A DNA stretch of 64,000 nt from Bullera alba (lineage: Eukaryota > Basidiomycota > Tremellomycetes > Tremellales > Bulleraceae). Both the position numbers and the translations under genes were made by a program. The DNA is taken from assembly GCA_001600095.1 (NCBI GenBank), contig BCIX01000001.1, positions 3,063,198 through 3,127,197 on the forward strand. Reading direction: 5' to 3'. The notes beneath the pieces are model-generated. The model saw nothing but the letters and a program-made list of their open reading frames with translations, did not search any database and was not told where the DNA came from. Below are positions 1-10,937 of this stretch, piece by piece. Position 1 is the first letter of the stretch. Each line of letters opens with the position of its first letter.

Positions 1-516
1 ACGTGGATCTGGGCTTGTATCCTGCAAGCCCGATTCTACAACGCCGAGCAACCGCCCGTGTTTGACTGGTTCAAGGGCGGCTTTGGATCCGCATACGCCT
101 TGATCTTCTTCTGGCAATTCGCGGGACAGGCCTTCCAGCAATTCCTCTACTGGATCGTTGGGCAATACTCCACCGACCTCAGCAGTCTCAGTCACCACAC
201 TGGTATCTTGCGAGGTGTCGAGGCGCTGGGTCAGACCGTCGCTTGGGCGTGAGTCCATCTTCTCGCATCACTAGTATGTGGAGTTTATGCTGATCCTTGT
301 TGTAGTATGCAATCGGAAGGCAATGCGAACCACTTTGTCAGCATCGGTATCAACTTCGGTATCCTCCTCCTCTCCGTCGTACCAACGTGGATCGTTCTGT
401 CTGAACTCAAGCAGAATCACGAGGTTCAGGAACACGGCGTTGATGCTCTCGAGTCGGAGACCGAGTCCGAGGGTCACAAGCGAGACCTCACCGGCACTGC
501 CGAAGAGGACAAGTAG
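1..516 (+). CDS. UNC93-like MFS-type membrane protein, C-terminal part
   Basis: Only the last two exons are inside the window (1..248 and 306..516); the 5' part lies to the left. The intron is GTGAGT...TAG and rejoins an Ala codon, giving 'QTVAWAMQSEGNANH'. The visible protein has a motif block 'YALIFFWQFAGQAFQQF', followed by a last membrane span 'GINFGILLLSVVPTWIV' and an acidic cytosolic tail ending 'GTAEEDK'. This arrangement is typical of fungal UNC93-like proteins (DUF895, major facilitator fold), a family of 11-12 membrane spans with unknown substrates in fungi. It converges on the acyl-CoA dehydrogenase gene with 266 bp between stops. The family call is from recognised sequence style; substrate is unknown. 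Confidence 0.8.
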
Positions 517-782
517 AGGGGGTTGAGGTTTGAGGGTTTCTTTATCGACGTGGAAGGGATACTACTTTATAGTCTAGATCATATAGAGATACCATGCGAT
601 GCACTGGTGTTAAGAGATACAGACGTCGGCACTGGGATGGGGGCGATTCGCAAGAATTGGTCTAGCCTGCCGAGTTCCGATGCCATTCTCAGACCCATGC
701 ATATACAAACAAGTACCTGTACTGATCTACAAGGCCCTACAACCCCAGCTCACTCCCGCTGCTCGTCCGTCTCTCGACACGC

Positions 783-2763
783 TTATTGAGCATAGTCTTT
801 TCCTATTTTCACGACAGAAGTCAGCTTTCGTTCCTGCAATGTCTTCACCGTGTACCACTCACGGAGCAATTTGCCAACGGTCTCGAGCTGGATGTTACTT
901 GTACCCTCGTAGATAGCCGTGATCTTGCTGTCTCGCCAGTACTTGGCCAAAGGCAGATCCCTAGTGAATCCCACACCGCCAGCCCACTCGATCGCGTCAC
1001 CGGCAACCTGCTGAGCAATCACCGAGGCGTAGTACCTGAAACACAAGTCAAGTCAGCATCATGCCCACGGAGGTGAACATCCCTACCACTCACTTCGCCA
1101 TGGCGGCCTCTTTGGTAAAGTTTCGTCCTTCCTCCTTCAGTCGAGCAGCGTTGTACGTCAATAGCCTGGCCGCCTCGATCTTGATAGCAGCCTCGGCAAA
1201 CTGATGCGACATCGACTGGAAGTCGCCTACATCATGAATGAGCCCCGCTCCATCAAGAAGAAATTCCTGACTCACCGATGTACTTGCCGAACTGCTTGCG
1301 CTGGTATGCGTACGTGACAGCGGCGTCGAAAGCACCTTGAGCTAGACCAACAGCTTGGGCAGCAATACCGATTCGACCCTCGTTGAGGATCTCGATGGCA
1401 ATCTGGGCAGAATGAGCTTAGCCTATCGAGGGAGCACTATTCCGAACGTCGCTCACCTTGTATCCCTTGCCGATCTCACCAACGATGTTCTCCTTGGGGA
1501 CCTTGACATCGTCGAATGACAAGACGCAAGTCGACGAGGCTCGGATACCAAGCTTTTCATTATCAGCTACTTTCTCGGTACAAGAGTACTGAGTCTAGCT
1601 GCAAACTCACTTTAGCTTCCTTCTTAGCGATCTCGACACCCATGTCTTTGCTCAGGGCGAAACAGGTGATACCCTTGTATCCTGCCGATGGGTCGACATT
1701 GGCGAAGACCTGAAGGTTGTAAGAGGGATGCACCAAAAAGCTTCAGACTCGCACATACCAGGAAAGTCTCCGCTTCACCGGAGTTGGAGATCCAACTGAC
1801 AGCGAACTTATTCAGCGTCTCCACAGCGCACGTCCCGGTCACATAAATACCACTCACGCCTTGCTACCATTCAGAATGTAGTGATCTCCGTCCTTCTTAG
1901 CCGTGGTCTGAAGACTGAAGGCATCTGTACCAGCGTTGGGCTCAGAGAGACAGAATGAGCCGACCTAAAATCCTTTCGTCAATGTCCGCTCGCTGCCGGC
2001 AAGCTCCGGCCGGCACTGGTATTTACCTTGTCGGTAGCTAGTCCGGGCAACCAGGCCTCTTTGATCGCGTCCGAGCCGTAGTGCCTTAGGACGGTGTTGA
2101 CTAGTGTGTTGTGCACGTCGACCAGGACGGCGACACTGGGGTCGACCTTGGCAATCTCCTCGACGGCGATAATGGCAGAGGTGAAAGAGCATCCGGCTCC
2201 TGAGAGCTCTTCGGGGGTCTCAATACCCATCAACTATCGTGGGTCAGTCATTGCGGTCGACATTCAGAATCTGTGTCCCCCATCTCCTGGTCCGTTGTAG
2301 AGTCCAACCAAGACTAAGGCGATGGTCGTGAAAGCAGGGCGTAGCACTCACTCCGTTCTCGAACAAGCCTTTGATAATGGCCGGGTCCATGAGCTCCTTC
2401 TCGTCCATCTCTCTGACTTTGGGCGCGATCTCATCTTGAGCAAATCGACGGACTACGATACTCTCGTTAGTCAAGCAATCCTCCATCTTGGGGTCAGATG
2501 AACGATCGAGGTCTGGGCAAAGGCCACGGGTCGGGTCACACCAGATCGACGCGTTCAGGGAGCTCGGCCATCCACTCACCAGACTCTCTCAGCATGTTTT
2601 CCTCCTCTGTGAAGTTGAACAAACTCATCGGCGTCTCGACAGGATCTCTCACGACATCCTGTGGGACTCTGGCGATAGACGACTGGGAGAACGCTCTAAG
2701 CGGGGCAGAAGTCGATCGGGGCTTGACCTGCGATCTGAGTGGTCGAAGGGCGTTGCGCAGCAT
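783..2763 (-). CDS. Mitochondrial short/branched-chain acyl-CoA dehydrogenase
   Basis: Ten exons in phase: 2763..2580, 2452..2352, 2233..2027, 1964..1858, 1795..1759, 1709..1611, 1552..1457, 1402..1276, 1226..1094, 1035..783, giving 447 residues (human ACADSB has 432). The first ~30 residues are rich in Arg, Ser and Ala with no acid ('[17 protein letters not shown]'), a matrix-targeting presequence. The N-terminal helical domain carries '[17 protein letters not shown]', the middle beta domain '[15 protein letters not shown]', and the C-terminal helical domain '[10 protein letters not shown]', where the Glu is the family's catalytic base. The enzyme oxidises short or 2-methyl-branched acyl-CoA, as in isoleucine or fatty-acid breakdown, using FAD and passing electrons to ETF. 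It shares a 435-bp divergent promoter with acetate kinase, so both may respond to acyl/acetyl-CoA flux (inference). Exact chain-length preference cannot be read from sequence. Confidence 0.93.
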
Positions 2764-3198
2764 TTTGTGTGGGATCTATGGGGGTATTGATGGGATGAAA
2801 GACTGTGGCCGGTTTATCGTTGTGGGATCGATCGAGCTGAAATGCCCAGTGACTTCTAAAGTTGTCCAGTAGTGAAAGATCCTTTGCACAAGGCCTGTTG
2901 ACTTGGGTCGCCGCTTTTCGGTCCTTGGCTCACGAGGCTGTAAACCGGTTCTCGGCTACCCCGGCGGTGGGTAACCGGAGGAGATCAATTGGTTCCGGCC
3001 GAGCGGTGACAGCGGTGACCACCGCTCCAGTACCGCTCCCCACCTCTGACCACGTGTCCGCAACGTCATGAGAGTCGAGAGAGGGAGGCAGCGACGTTGA
3101 CTTTGGCCAGTCTTCTGGACATGAATACGAAGTAGAGCTGGAAGTCGAACAGGTTCAAGAGAGGTTGAGATCACGGCCATATCTGTCATAGATCCAAG
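2764..3198. promoter_or_regulatory. Divergent promoter, acyl-CoA dehydrogenase / acetate kinase
   Basis: 435 bp between two divergent start codons with no supported exon, so it must hold both promoters and leaders. I see a GC-rich core around 2950-3060 with palindromic pieces such as 'cggttaccc...gggtaaccgg'-like inverted words near 2943-2980, and 'accggt/ccggt' repeats. No convincing TATA box. No specific factor site is claimed. Confidence 0.5.
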
Positions 3199-4791
3199 AT
3201 GGTGTTCCTCCTGGCAATCAACTGCGGCTCGTCGTCGATCAAGGGAAAGCTATATGCCATCCCGTCCTCGTCGTCTGAACCCCTCAAAACAGCGGCTAGT
3301 ATCAGTATCAGCAATATCACTTCCAAGGGCGAGAAGGTCAAGGTCCAAGTGAGCTGGGAGGAGGGTCAGAGTGGTAAAGATGTCGAGGAGGAAGGTGAAG
3401 ATGGGGGAGAGGTCGAGTGTGGGTGATACATCATCCCGTTGACGATAGGGCAGGGCTGATGGCTTTCTCAGATAAATCGCTACCTCCCCTCATGCTAGAA
3501 ACGTTGACGAAGTCCGCGGACCTGAAGAAGGATGATATCAAGTACATTGCCCACAGAGTGTACGTCCTATCGACCCCAATGCGGGCGCGCTGACTTGAGT
3601 AGAGTGCACGGAGGAACCCACAAGGAGGGTATCGTCATTACGAAAGAGCATCAAGAAGGATTGGCGGAGATGGACAAATTGTCTGCTTTTGCGCCCCTAC
3701 ATGTGAGTAGACGACTAACCAGGCTCTACAGTTGCTGACTCCAAGTCATCAGAACCACTCTGCTGTTCTGGCCGTCAAAGCGTGTCTTGACGCACTTCCG
3801 AACCACACCTCGATCCTGCTATTTGACACCCTGTACCACGTGAATCAAACCAGCGAGACCACTCTAGAGCTATGAGCTGATCTCGATATCGTAGCAAACT
3901 ATACCTCCCGAGACGTATACATACGCAATTCCACCCACAGAGACCAAGACGCCGATGGAGCTGCGGAAATACGGTTTCCACGGACTCTCCTACGCCTCGA
4001 TCGTGTCGTCACTGGCAGAGCACCTCGGCAAGCCAGAAGACCAGATCAACGTGGTCGTGGCACACCTTGGCAGCGGTGCGAGTAGCAGTTGCATCAAGGC
4101 CGGCAAGTCCATTGACACCAGTGAGTGGCCTGAAGCGCATGCGGTATGACCAAACTGACAGTCTGTCAGGTATGGGTTTGACTCCACTGGAGGGTTTGAT
4201 CGGCGGCACGAGATCAGGGACCATCGACCCTACGACCGTGTTTCACCTGCTCAAGGACCCCGGAGGTGATGCCGGGCTTGAAGGAATCGACGTGACCCAA
4301 TCGGAATTGGTGCTGAACAAGTGAGTCCGTGTCCGGGTAGCCTAGAGTAGTGGGCTCACGCGGCGGTTAGGAAATCTGGTCTTCAGGCATTAGCGGGTAC
4401 GACCAACTTTGGCAAGATCCTTTCCAGCCTTTCCGAAGACTCCGACTCTGACGATTCAAGGAAGATGAAGTTGGCCTATGCCGTATATCTCGACAGACTA
4501 CTGTCCTTTGTTTCACAATACCTCTTCAAGCTATTATCGACTACGCCTCTTGAATCGATAGATGGGATCGTTTTCTCTGGAGGTATTGGCGAGAAGGGAT
4601 CGCAATTGCGGGCCGACGTATTGAACAAGTTCGCCTGGCTGGGATCCGAGGTCGATGCCAAAGCGAACGCACAGTCAGAAGGAACAGTAAGGGAAATTAC
4701 GACAAAGGGCAGTAAACTCCGAGGTTGGGTTGTTGAGACGGATGAGGAGGGACAGATGGCAAAGTTGGCGAGAGCGCAGTTAGACTTTTGA
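3199..4791 (+). CDS. ACK: Acetate kinase
   Basis: Seven exons in phase: 3199..3418, 3472..3559, 3603..3702, 3753..3839, 3895..4120, 4170..4320, 4371..4791; 430 residues, close to the usual ~400. It interconverts acetyl phosphate plus ADP with acetate plus ATP. Family landmarks appear in order: '[12 protein letters not shown]' at residue 8 (first ATPase-fold loop), 'AHRVVHGG', '[14 protein letters not shown]', '[10 protein letters not shown]' (His of the catalytic region), '[10 protein letters not shown]', '[10 protein letters not shown]' and 'FSGGIGEKG' near the C-terminus. There is no signal or mitochondrial presequence, so it is probably cytosolic. In fungi the partner is normally a phosphoketolase that makes acetyl phosphate; none is in this window. 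A Ser/Glu-rich insertion around residues 25-75 replaces the short bacterial loop. Most eukaryotes lack this enzyme; its patchy fungal presence is usually explained by ancient transfer. Confidence 0.96.
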
Positions 4792-6637
4792 CCTCCTCAT
4801 GGGGATCCATCCTGGAGCGGGAGAACGTTTGGTCCACTGTGAATACCATTGTAGATATATTTCCTATAGAGTTGCTGTCAACGAATGTCAGGGAGCATGG
4901 TGTCACACTGTCAGCTGGTGTCAGTATCGGGTCGGAGCCGTCGGTGACTAGTGACTACTGGTGACCGTGACACGGCCGTTGTGTCAGGTTGCGACCAATC
5001 GATCACACATCATCACACAGTTTCAGGCTGTATCAGGATCACTTGAGATCAGGGCACACCTGATCTTGCACCTGATCGCACCCAATTGCCGCGTGAACAG
5101 GCGCGAACCTGCGTCTACCTGCGTCTACCTGCGTCTACCTGCGTCTACCTGCGTCTACCTAGGTCTACCTAGGTCTACCTGCGTGAACGCTTCCGGGGTT
5201 TCCATGGCTCTCCTGAGCTACAGTGATTATTGCAATTAAGCAGCTATCATGCCGCAATGGTGTACGTATGAGTAGTCACCTTCAGATCCAGATCTCCGCG
5301 GTTCGCGGGAGAGCCGTTGCCACTGGTGCGCAATCGCATCCGATGCCAGAGGCTTCCCTGCCGGACGACCCGAAGAGAATGAAGGAGCGGGTGAGTAGCA
5401 TAGCCAGAATGACACCGTCAGCAGCACTCGCAGTCCTAGACGTCGTGTAGAGTGCAAGATAGAGCTCTGACTGACCGCCAGTGTCCGACGGAACGAGCAG
5501 GACAGTTCGGCGAACATGGGACAGGTGATCGTCAGGGACGGCCGGAGGTTTTCACGCCACGACCTTCCAAGCCACTCGGAATACCCTGCAAAGTCCCTGT
5601 TCAACCTTCTGCATCCCGGTCTATCCCGGTTCTCATCTTCGCGTCCCAAAGCAGCCCAAAGCCTGCTCAGGCGAGGTCTGGCGATGTCCATGTGAACTGA
5701 GTTTACAGTTGAGCGAGTGGCAGGCACTCTTCCTCGTCCCTGCAGCATAGAAGCTCGGCACGGAGGAAGGTGGGGGAAGGGCCTGGAAGGGCGCATACAG
5801 GAAGACTCTGGGAGACTCCGGGAGATTGCCGGTGTTGGATCCACGGAACATCAGGCAGGCACGGAATCACCGGCAAGCAGGTCCAAGCAGGTCCAAGCAA
5901 CACCGGCAACCTTCGGCACCTTGCACCTCCTTGCACTGTGAGTATGGAGGACTCATGAGGTGGAAGTGTCTGGACTCTGGACTGCATGCGTTAGCTCTTA
6001 GCTCGACAGGATATCCATCGAATACTGAGCTAAATCGAGCTTAGCACGAGGTAAATTAGCCATCAACCCACTAGCTCGGTCCAGGGGAGAATTTAGCGCC
6101 GAATCCCGTTGCATCGTGCTCAATTGCGTTCCTCTAACTCTGGGCAATCAGCTGGGCACTCGATCAGCTCCATCGTCGACACTCCACCACCGAGTAGACA
6201 GAGGTCGACACGACTCCAGTCATTCGCCAATCACCCGTGCATCGGAAGTCGCCCCTGCCGCAACTGAGTTTCCCTCCGGACCACCCCCGAGCTTGTTCAT
6301 TGTTCGCTCCCAGGGAAAACTCTATCGAGGCGTTGTTTCCCTTTGACAAGCCAGCCCGCCCTTCCAAAGCCGCTCGACCTCCACACATCGACCCTCGCTA
6401 CCTCCACACATCAGGCAATTGCCGAGGTTGCTCGTCGCTGTCGAAAGAGATCGCCTCTATTGAAGCCATGGCGCGGATTGCGATTTGAACTGGCTCAGTC
6501 GGCAACCTATTTTACACAATCTCTGGAACTCCCGGTCCATCGTCTCGGCTCAGTGAGACAGTGGGAACTTGTGGGCTCCACTTGGTGCGGGGAAGTCGGC
6601 GATCCTCTGGACGACTCGAGCGCAGGGAAGCGGGTTG
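4792..6637. other. Gene desert with local short duplications
   Basis: About 1.85 kb without a supportable exon; the 202-codon minus-strand frame at 5236..5844 is strongly Arg/Pro/Ser-biased and looks like noise. Besides the minisatellite at 5107..5190 I see many adjacent imperfect duplications, for example 'caggtccaag' repeated at about 5879-5898 and 'gactccgggaga'-like words near 5810-5830. The right end should contain the promoter and leader of the downstream plus-strand gene. Confidence 0.6.
5107..5190. repeat. 10-bp minisatellite (gcgtctacct)n
   Basis: A perfect 10-bp register: five copies of 'gcgtctacct' starting at 5111, 5121, 5131, 5141 and 5151, then two copies of the variant 'aggtctacct' at 5161 and 5171, then a decayed copy 'gcgtgaacgc'. 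A half copy 'gcgcgaacct' precedes it at 5101. The frame 4961..5239 reads through it but has no coding character. Likely made by replication slippage; copy number should vary among strains (inference). Confidence 0.95.
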
Positions 6638-9598
6638 ATGCTGGGCGCACACCAATCGCATTCAAGTCAAATGTCAACTGGCATGCTCTCGATAGCGGAC
6701 TCGACTGCAGATGGTCGCCCTGTCATGGCCGTGAATACGACTTCGAGGTGAGTGAGGCCGTTCCTGCCATGTACACCGGTATTTGCGAACATGGGCCAGA
6801 TGCGGAGCGGAGTATGCTGAGAATGTGCTGTTCACAGAGAATCGCCAATGCGTCGTGGTCCATCCTCCTTCTCGCCATGTTCACCCACTTCGAAAACCCC
6901 CCTGCCTTCACATGTCCCATCATCATCATCTTCATCGAGTGCCCGAGCCAGCGGTACGAGCATGTCTTTGCCGCCGAGAGACTACTCGTTCCCCTCGACC
7001 CAGAGTCCGAGCTCGTCGAGACCTCAATCTCCCGGGTCAATAAACCGGACTCGCGACCTCGGGTCAGATTCACAACCTCATCACGGACAAGCGAGATCAA
7101 GGAGGACATCATCTCTGGTACATGAGATCCAACCTCCAAGCCGGCGGCTGTCTGCTCACCAAATGTTGTTGTTGACACCGTTTGGCGGAATCGTGCCTAC
7201 AGGCACGTCGCCGGGCGTCGTCGGCGTCGTACCTCAGTCAGCGTCAGCTGCGCTGGCTGGCGGTGCCGGCATGGGCAGGACATCTTCGAGCATGGGTCGA
7301 GCATCTTCAAGCATGGGCAGGACGGGCTCTGCGATGGGCAGGAGTAGTGGCTCTGGACCATCCATGAGCAGGGAGAGAACATCGATGATATCGTCAATGA
7401 CATCGATCACCCCAAACGCCGCACAAACAGCACCTCCCCCTCCTCCTCCGACCTCAAGTACCTGGATGTCCCGTATGGAGTCCTCCGCTGGACCAAGCAT
7501 GCCTCGACACCATCCATCAGGGCGATCAAGATATCACTCGTTACAGAACGTTCCTGGTCAGTCACCACTGGCCGCCTCGGCACCCATGACCACCATCCCT
7601 TCGGCTTCCGAACATGGCTCGTCGTCAGAAGGGCAATCAGGATCTGTTCCCTCATCTAGGGATGCCTCACAGTCCAAGGAGGACGAAGGAGGGGACCATC
7701 TGGCAGATCTACCCATGCCTGATCTGATGGGGGGCATGCCGGTAACAGTGCCAATGACCAGGTCAAACTCGCTACCGGTCCTAACTCTCAGAGAGCTGCA
7801 AGCGCTGCGGCAGAAGGACGGCGAGCTGGGTATCGCCCGAGGAGGAGAATGGGCTTGGGTGTCAAGGGGATCGTACGACGGGGAAGAAGAGGATGAAGAC
7901 GACGATGGGGAATATGCCAATCGTGAGGAGTCGTGAGTACACATCGAGGCTCTCATACTTGCTCCACTGACTTTCCTCAGGCATGACCCCCGCGAGCACG
8001 ACATGTCGTCTGTATCTTCAGTATCGGTTCTGTCCTCCGCTTCGTCAAAGAGTTCTCCTGGGAGACACGCCATATCCCCCTTCACTGCCTTCAACGATCC
8101 TTTCGCATCTTCACATGCCGAACCCTCCACTTTCGATACTGGACCCAGTGTTGTTCGGGACCGTGGACGTGGTAGCGGAGAGACTGTCAATGGGACAAGT
8201 CCCTCGACTAAAAGCCAGCCTTTTGCCACGACGGCAGGATATCACTATTCGCCCACATACAACGATACTCGCAGAATGTCAGACGCTTTGTCCTTTCTTT
8301 CCCCCTCAACAGGACGCCAAGCCTTGGATTCTGGTAGAAGGCCAAGTGCACCAGTTCAGCCGACTGCGTCGGACAGGTCGTCGACGTCGACCACAGCGTC
8401 CAGCCACGAGACCAAGGGTGGATCTAGCAAACCGGAGACCACGACTCCCTCTCGACCGTCTCTGAGGCTAGACGAAGATGGTTCTGTCGCGCGACCCCGT
8501 TTGACAAGATACAAATCGATGCCTGGTCGACAGCAGGGTTTGGGACTGTCCATCGTGGTGCGACCCAACCAATCGACCTCGGGGCCTTCCACCGCTCAGC
8601 CTCACGGCGCCGCCAATTCGTCCGCCGAGGCCAGCAGACGTGGCTCTGAGCACTTAGGAGCTAAGGCCGGCGGAGAGGGCGTATCCCCTCATCAGGAAAG
8701 GAGAACTTCAGCGGCTTCTTCAATAGACAAGAACGGCAAACCGGTCGCCGGATCAGCGGGAAGCGGGAAGAAACGAGTCCGCAAAGCAAGAGGCAGTTGG
8801 GCCGCCGTCGATCTCATCGATAGTCTTCATGGTGATCTCGAGTTCGACCAGACAATCTCCCCTCTATCCTCCACTAGGGGTTCGATCCAATCGACCCGAA
8901 CGGGTGGTGGATCTGACGGTTCCATCCAATCGGAGCCCTTCAACCTAAGTGTCAGGACCGCCCCGCCGGCTTCGCGGTCGTCTTTACCCTCGGAAGGGTC
9001 ATCACCCCGAGGCAAGAGAGGGGGTTCCACTTCCCGGTCGAGCTTGTTCAATCCGGCTGTACCCACGACTCAGTCGCAGCATCAGCCTCAGGCTTTACAT
9101 CAAGCCCCGGTGTATCTGGTAGAGGAGATCTCGACCCGTGCGCATTTGGCCACGTTTGGCTTGGCTGGAGAAAACGGCAAACCGAAAGAGCCCGCCGGCA
9201 GGGGTCGTTTCGAATCTATCGACTCTTGCCTCCCTCTCTATCGCCTTCCTCGAACTCAACTCCCGTCCACCGGGCAAACGACCGCCAGTGGTGAAGACGC
9301 TCCATTGGTCAATGAACATGGAATGTTGTTCGCCAATGGCGGTCTTGGCGGAGGGGNATTTGGTGAAAGTTGGAATGCGACGTTTCCCAGGCGTGGATCA
9401 CTAGCTGTCGTCAACAAGACGATCGGGCTGGGTGTCACTGAGAACACACTGTACCCCTGGTCGGCGGGTGTCACCAGTGGTACAGGTGGAGCCGGGGCCG
9501 TACCCGCGGGTGGCGGTGCGAGTGTTGGTGGAGCGGGGAAGATGCCCCATTGGTCGGAGAGGAGGGGTAGTTGGGCAGAAGGCTGGTCAAAGAATTAG
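6638..9598 (+). CDS. Ser/Pro-rich protein of unknown function, 940 residues
   Basis: Exons 6638..6747, 6838..7932 and 7981..9598 join in phase. The first exon is inferred from a GTGAGT donor at 6748 and a CACAG acceptor at 6837, giving 'VNTTSRESPMRRG'; if wrong, translation would begin at 6848. I do not recognise the family. Most of the chain is low-complexity Ser/Pro/Gly (for example 'MGRTSSSMGRASSSMGR', a Gly-Arg-Ser repeat near residue 170). Islands with conserved-domain feel are 'LTLRELQALRQKDGELG' with 'GEWAWVSRGSYDG', then 'WAAVDLIDSLHGDLEF', 'LVEEISTRAHLATFGLA', 'GVTENTLYPWSAGV' and the C-terminus 'MPHWSERRGSWAEGWSKN'. The spacing suggests a disordered scaffold with short linear motifs, perhaps phosphorylated (inference). 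There is one ambiguous base (n) at 9357, inside a Gly-rich codon run. Confidence 0.75.
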
Positions 9599-10195
9599 AG
9601 GGGGGTGTAGAAGTCGATTTAGAGGAGTACTCGTGGAGGGGTAGCATTCATGGTTCTTTCATCTTTGTTAGATCAGGTCAAAACAGGCATTATCATTATC
9701 ACCGGGCTTGTCTTGTCATTTGCATGTAATCGCATTTCAGAGCTGAAAGAGAAGTGGTCAGCAAGTACATGCCAATCGTCCAGTCGGTGTCCGGCCTCGC
9801 TGTCGATTACGATCGAGTGCGACCGCAGATGTCGTCGATTAGATGGAGAAGACGATAACGTTCGAACCCTCGTGCTCGAGCTCAACCGCCGCCAGTCTCC
9901 TTGAGCACGCCGTATCAGAGCGACAGGACCGGGAGAAGGTCTCTCATCGACGTTCCGAGGCTTTCATCCGTATTCTTCTCAACAAGCATGCATGCTCCTT
10001 CTCCGTTCGCGACTGTCCCTTCCCAGACTCCCTCCAATTTCTATGACTGGCGAGCGGATTATGTGCCGGCCTTCGACCTGGAAAAGTCAGGTTGTCAGCG
10101 GCGTCTCATTGGTGGTCCCATTCCACAGCACGGCTCCAGCCATCCTCCTCCAGCGCAAGTTCCGCCCCAGAGGTGTCTCCTCATAGTTTAATGAC
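9599..10195. other. Convergent intergenic region
   Basis: About 600 bp between the stop of the Ser/Pro-rich gene and the stop of COX8. It should carry both 3' untranslated regions. No frame with coding character and no structural RNA is visible. Confidence 0.55.
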
Positions 10196-10679
10196 TCACA
10201 AGTGCCAGTAAGCAGCGTAGAATGGCAGTCCGAATCCTATTCGACACAAGTTAGCTTCACAGCTTGTAAAGGCATTGTATAGGTTGTACTCACCAGTGAC
10301 GCCGAATGCGATGATCCTGATAGCGAGCCATGGCTTGTTCTTGACCGACATGGGGAGGGTGCTGCAGGAGAATAATGGTCAGCAGTGTAACGGCAGATGA
10401 TCCGGGTGTCAAGTCTCCTCCATCTCCATTTCGTCTTTATCTGGCCTTCCTAAACTCGCCCAGGCCCCCCTTGGGACCTTGCTTCCACACTGATCGCTGT
10501 ATTTCCTGGATCCGAGACTGGTGACTCCGGCAAACCCCTTGCTCCCTATTGGCCCTCGTCACTCACTGTCCGACGGTGTTGACCTCTCCGTGGCCGGAGG
10601 CGAATCGGACGGACTGCCTGGCGGCGGGTCGGACCATCGCCCTCGAGGCGATCACGGACGATCTGGCGAATGTGGACAT
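10196..10679 (-). CDS. COX8: Cytochrome c oxidase subunit 8 (COX7c-type)
   Basis: Three short exons, 10679..10567, 10361..10294 and 10236..10196, encode 73 residues, the usual size. The N-terminus 'MSTFARSSVIASRAMVR' is a basic mitochondrial presequence, with a likely cleavage near 'RFASGH'. The mature part starts 'VNTVGHTLPMSVKNKPW' and ends with one membrane span followed by 'TGFGLPFYAAYWHL'. The 'LP..xxNK' entry and the 'FxLPFxAAxxxL' end are the signature of yeast Cox8 / animal COX7C, a nuclear-encoded single-span subunit of complex IV in the inner membrane. All splice phases fit (2, 1). Too short and too fragmented for a single-frame ORF search. It is divergent from tubulin cofactor E with 258 bp between starts. 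Confidence 0.92.
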
Positions 10680-10937
10680 TGCGAGTGGTGGTATGAGGTG
10701 TGCTTGGTGTATGGACAAGTCGATGCTTGAAGACAGCAAGCAAGGCTAGCTCCCGGCTGGTGGAAGGGAGGATGGGTTGCGGAATTATTCGGAAAATTGA
10801 GCATTGTGGCGTTTAACCTAGGGCGAGGAAGAGCACGCTTCGATCAGGTGGAGGACGTTCACTACGACGCTCGACTACGCTCGACTACGAGCAGGATAGA
10901 AGTCGCGATTCGCATACACTGAGGACGGGCAGACAAC

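Noticed and set aside
5236..5844. 202-codon open frame on the minus strand
   Set aside because: Composition is dominated by Arg, Ser, Pro and Leu with no motif, it overlaps other random frames in the same desert, and it has no plausible splice partners.
6343..7125. 260-codon plus-strand frame overlapping the start of the Ser/Pro-rich gene
   Set aside because: It runs in a different frame from the strongly coding Ser/Pro-rich exon, and its residues lack any domain character. The spliced model 6638-6747-6838 explains the region better.
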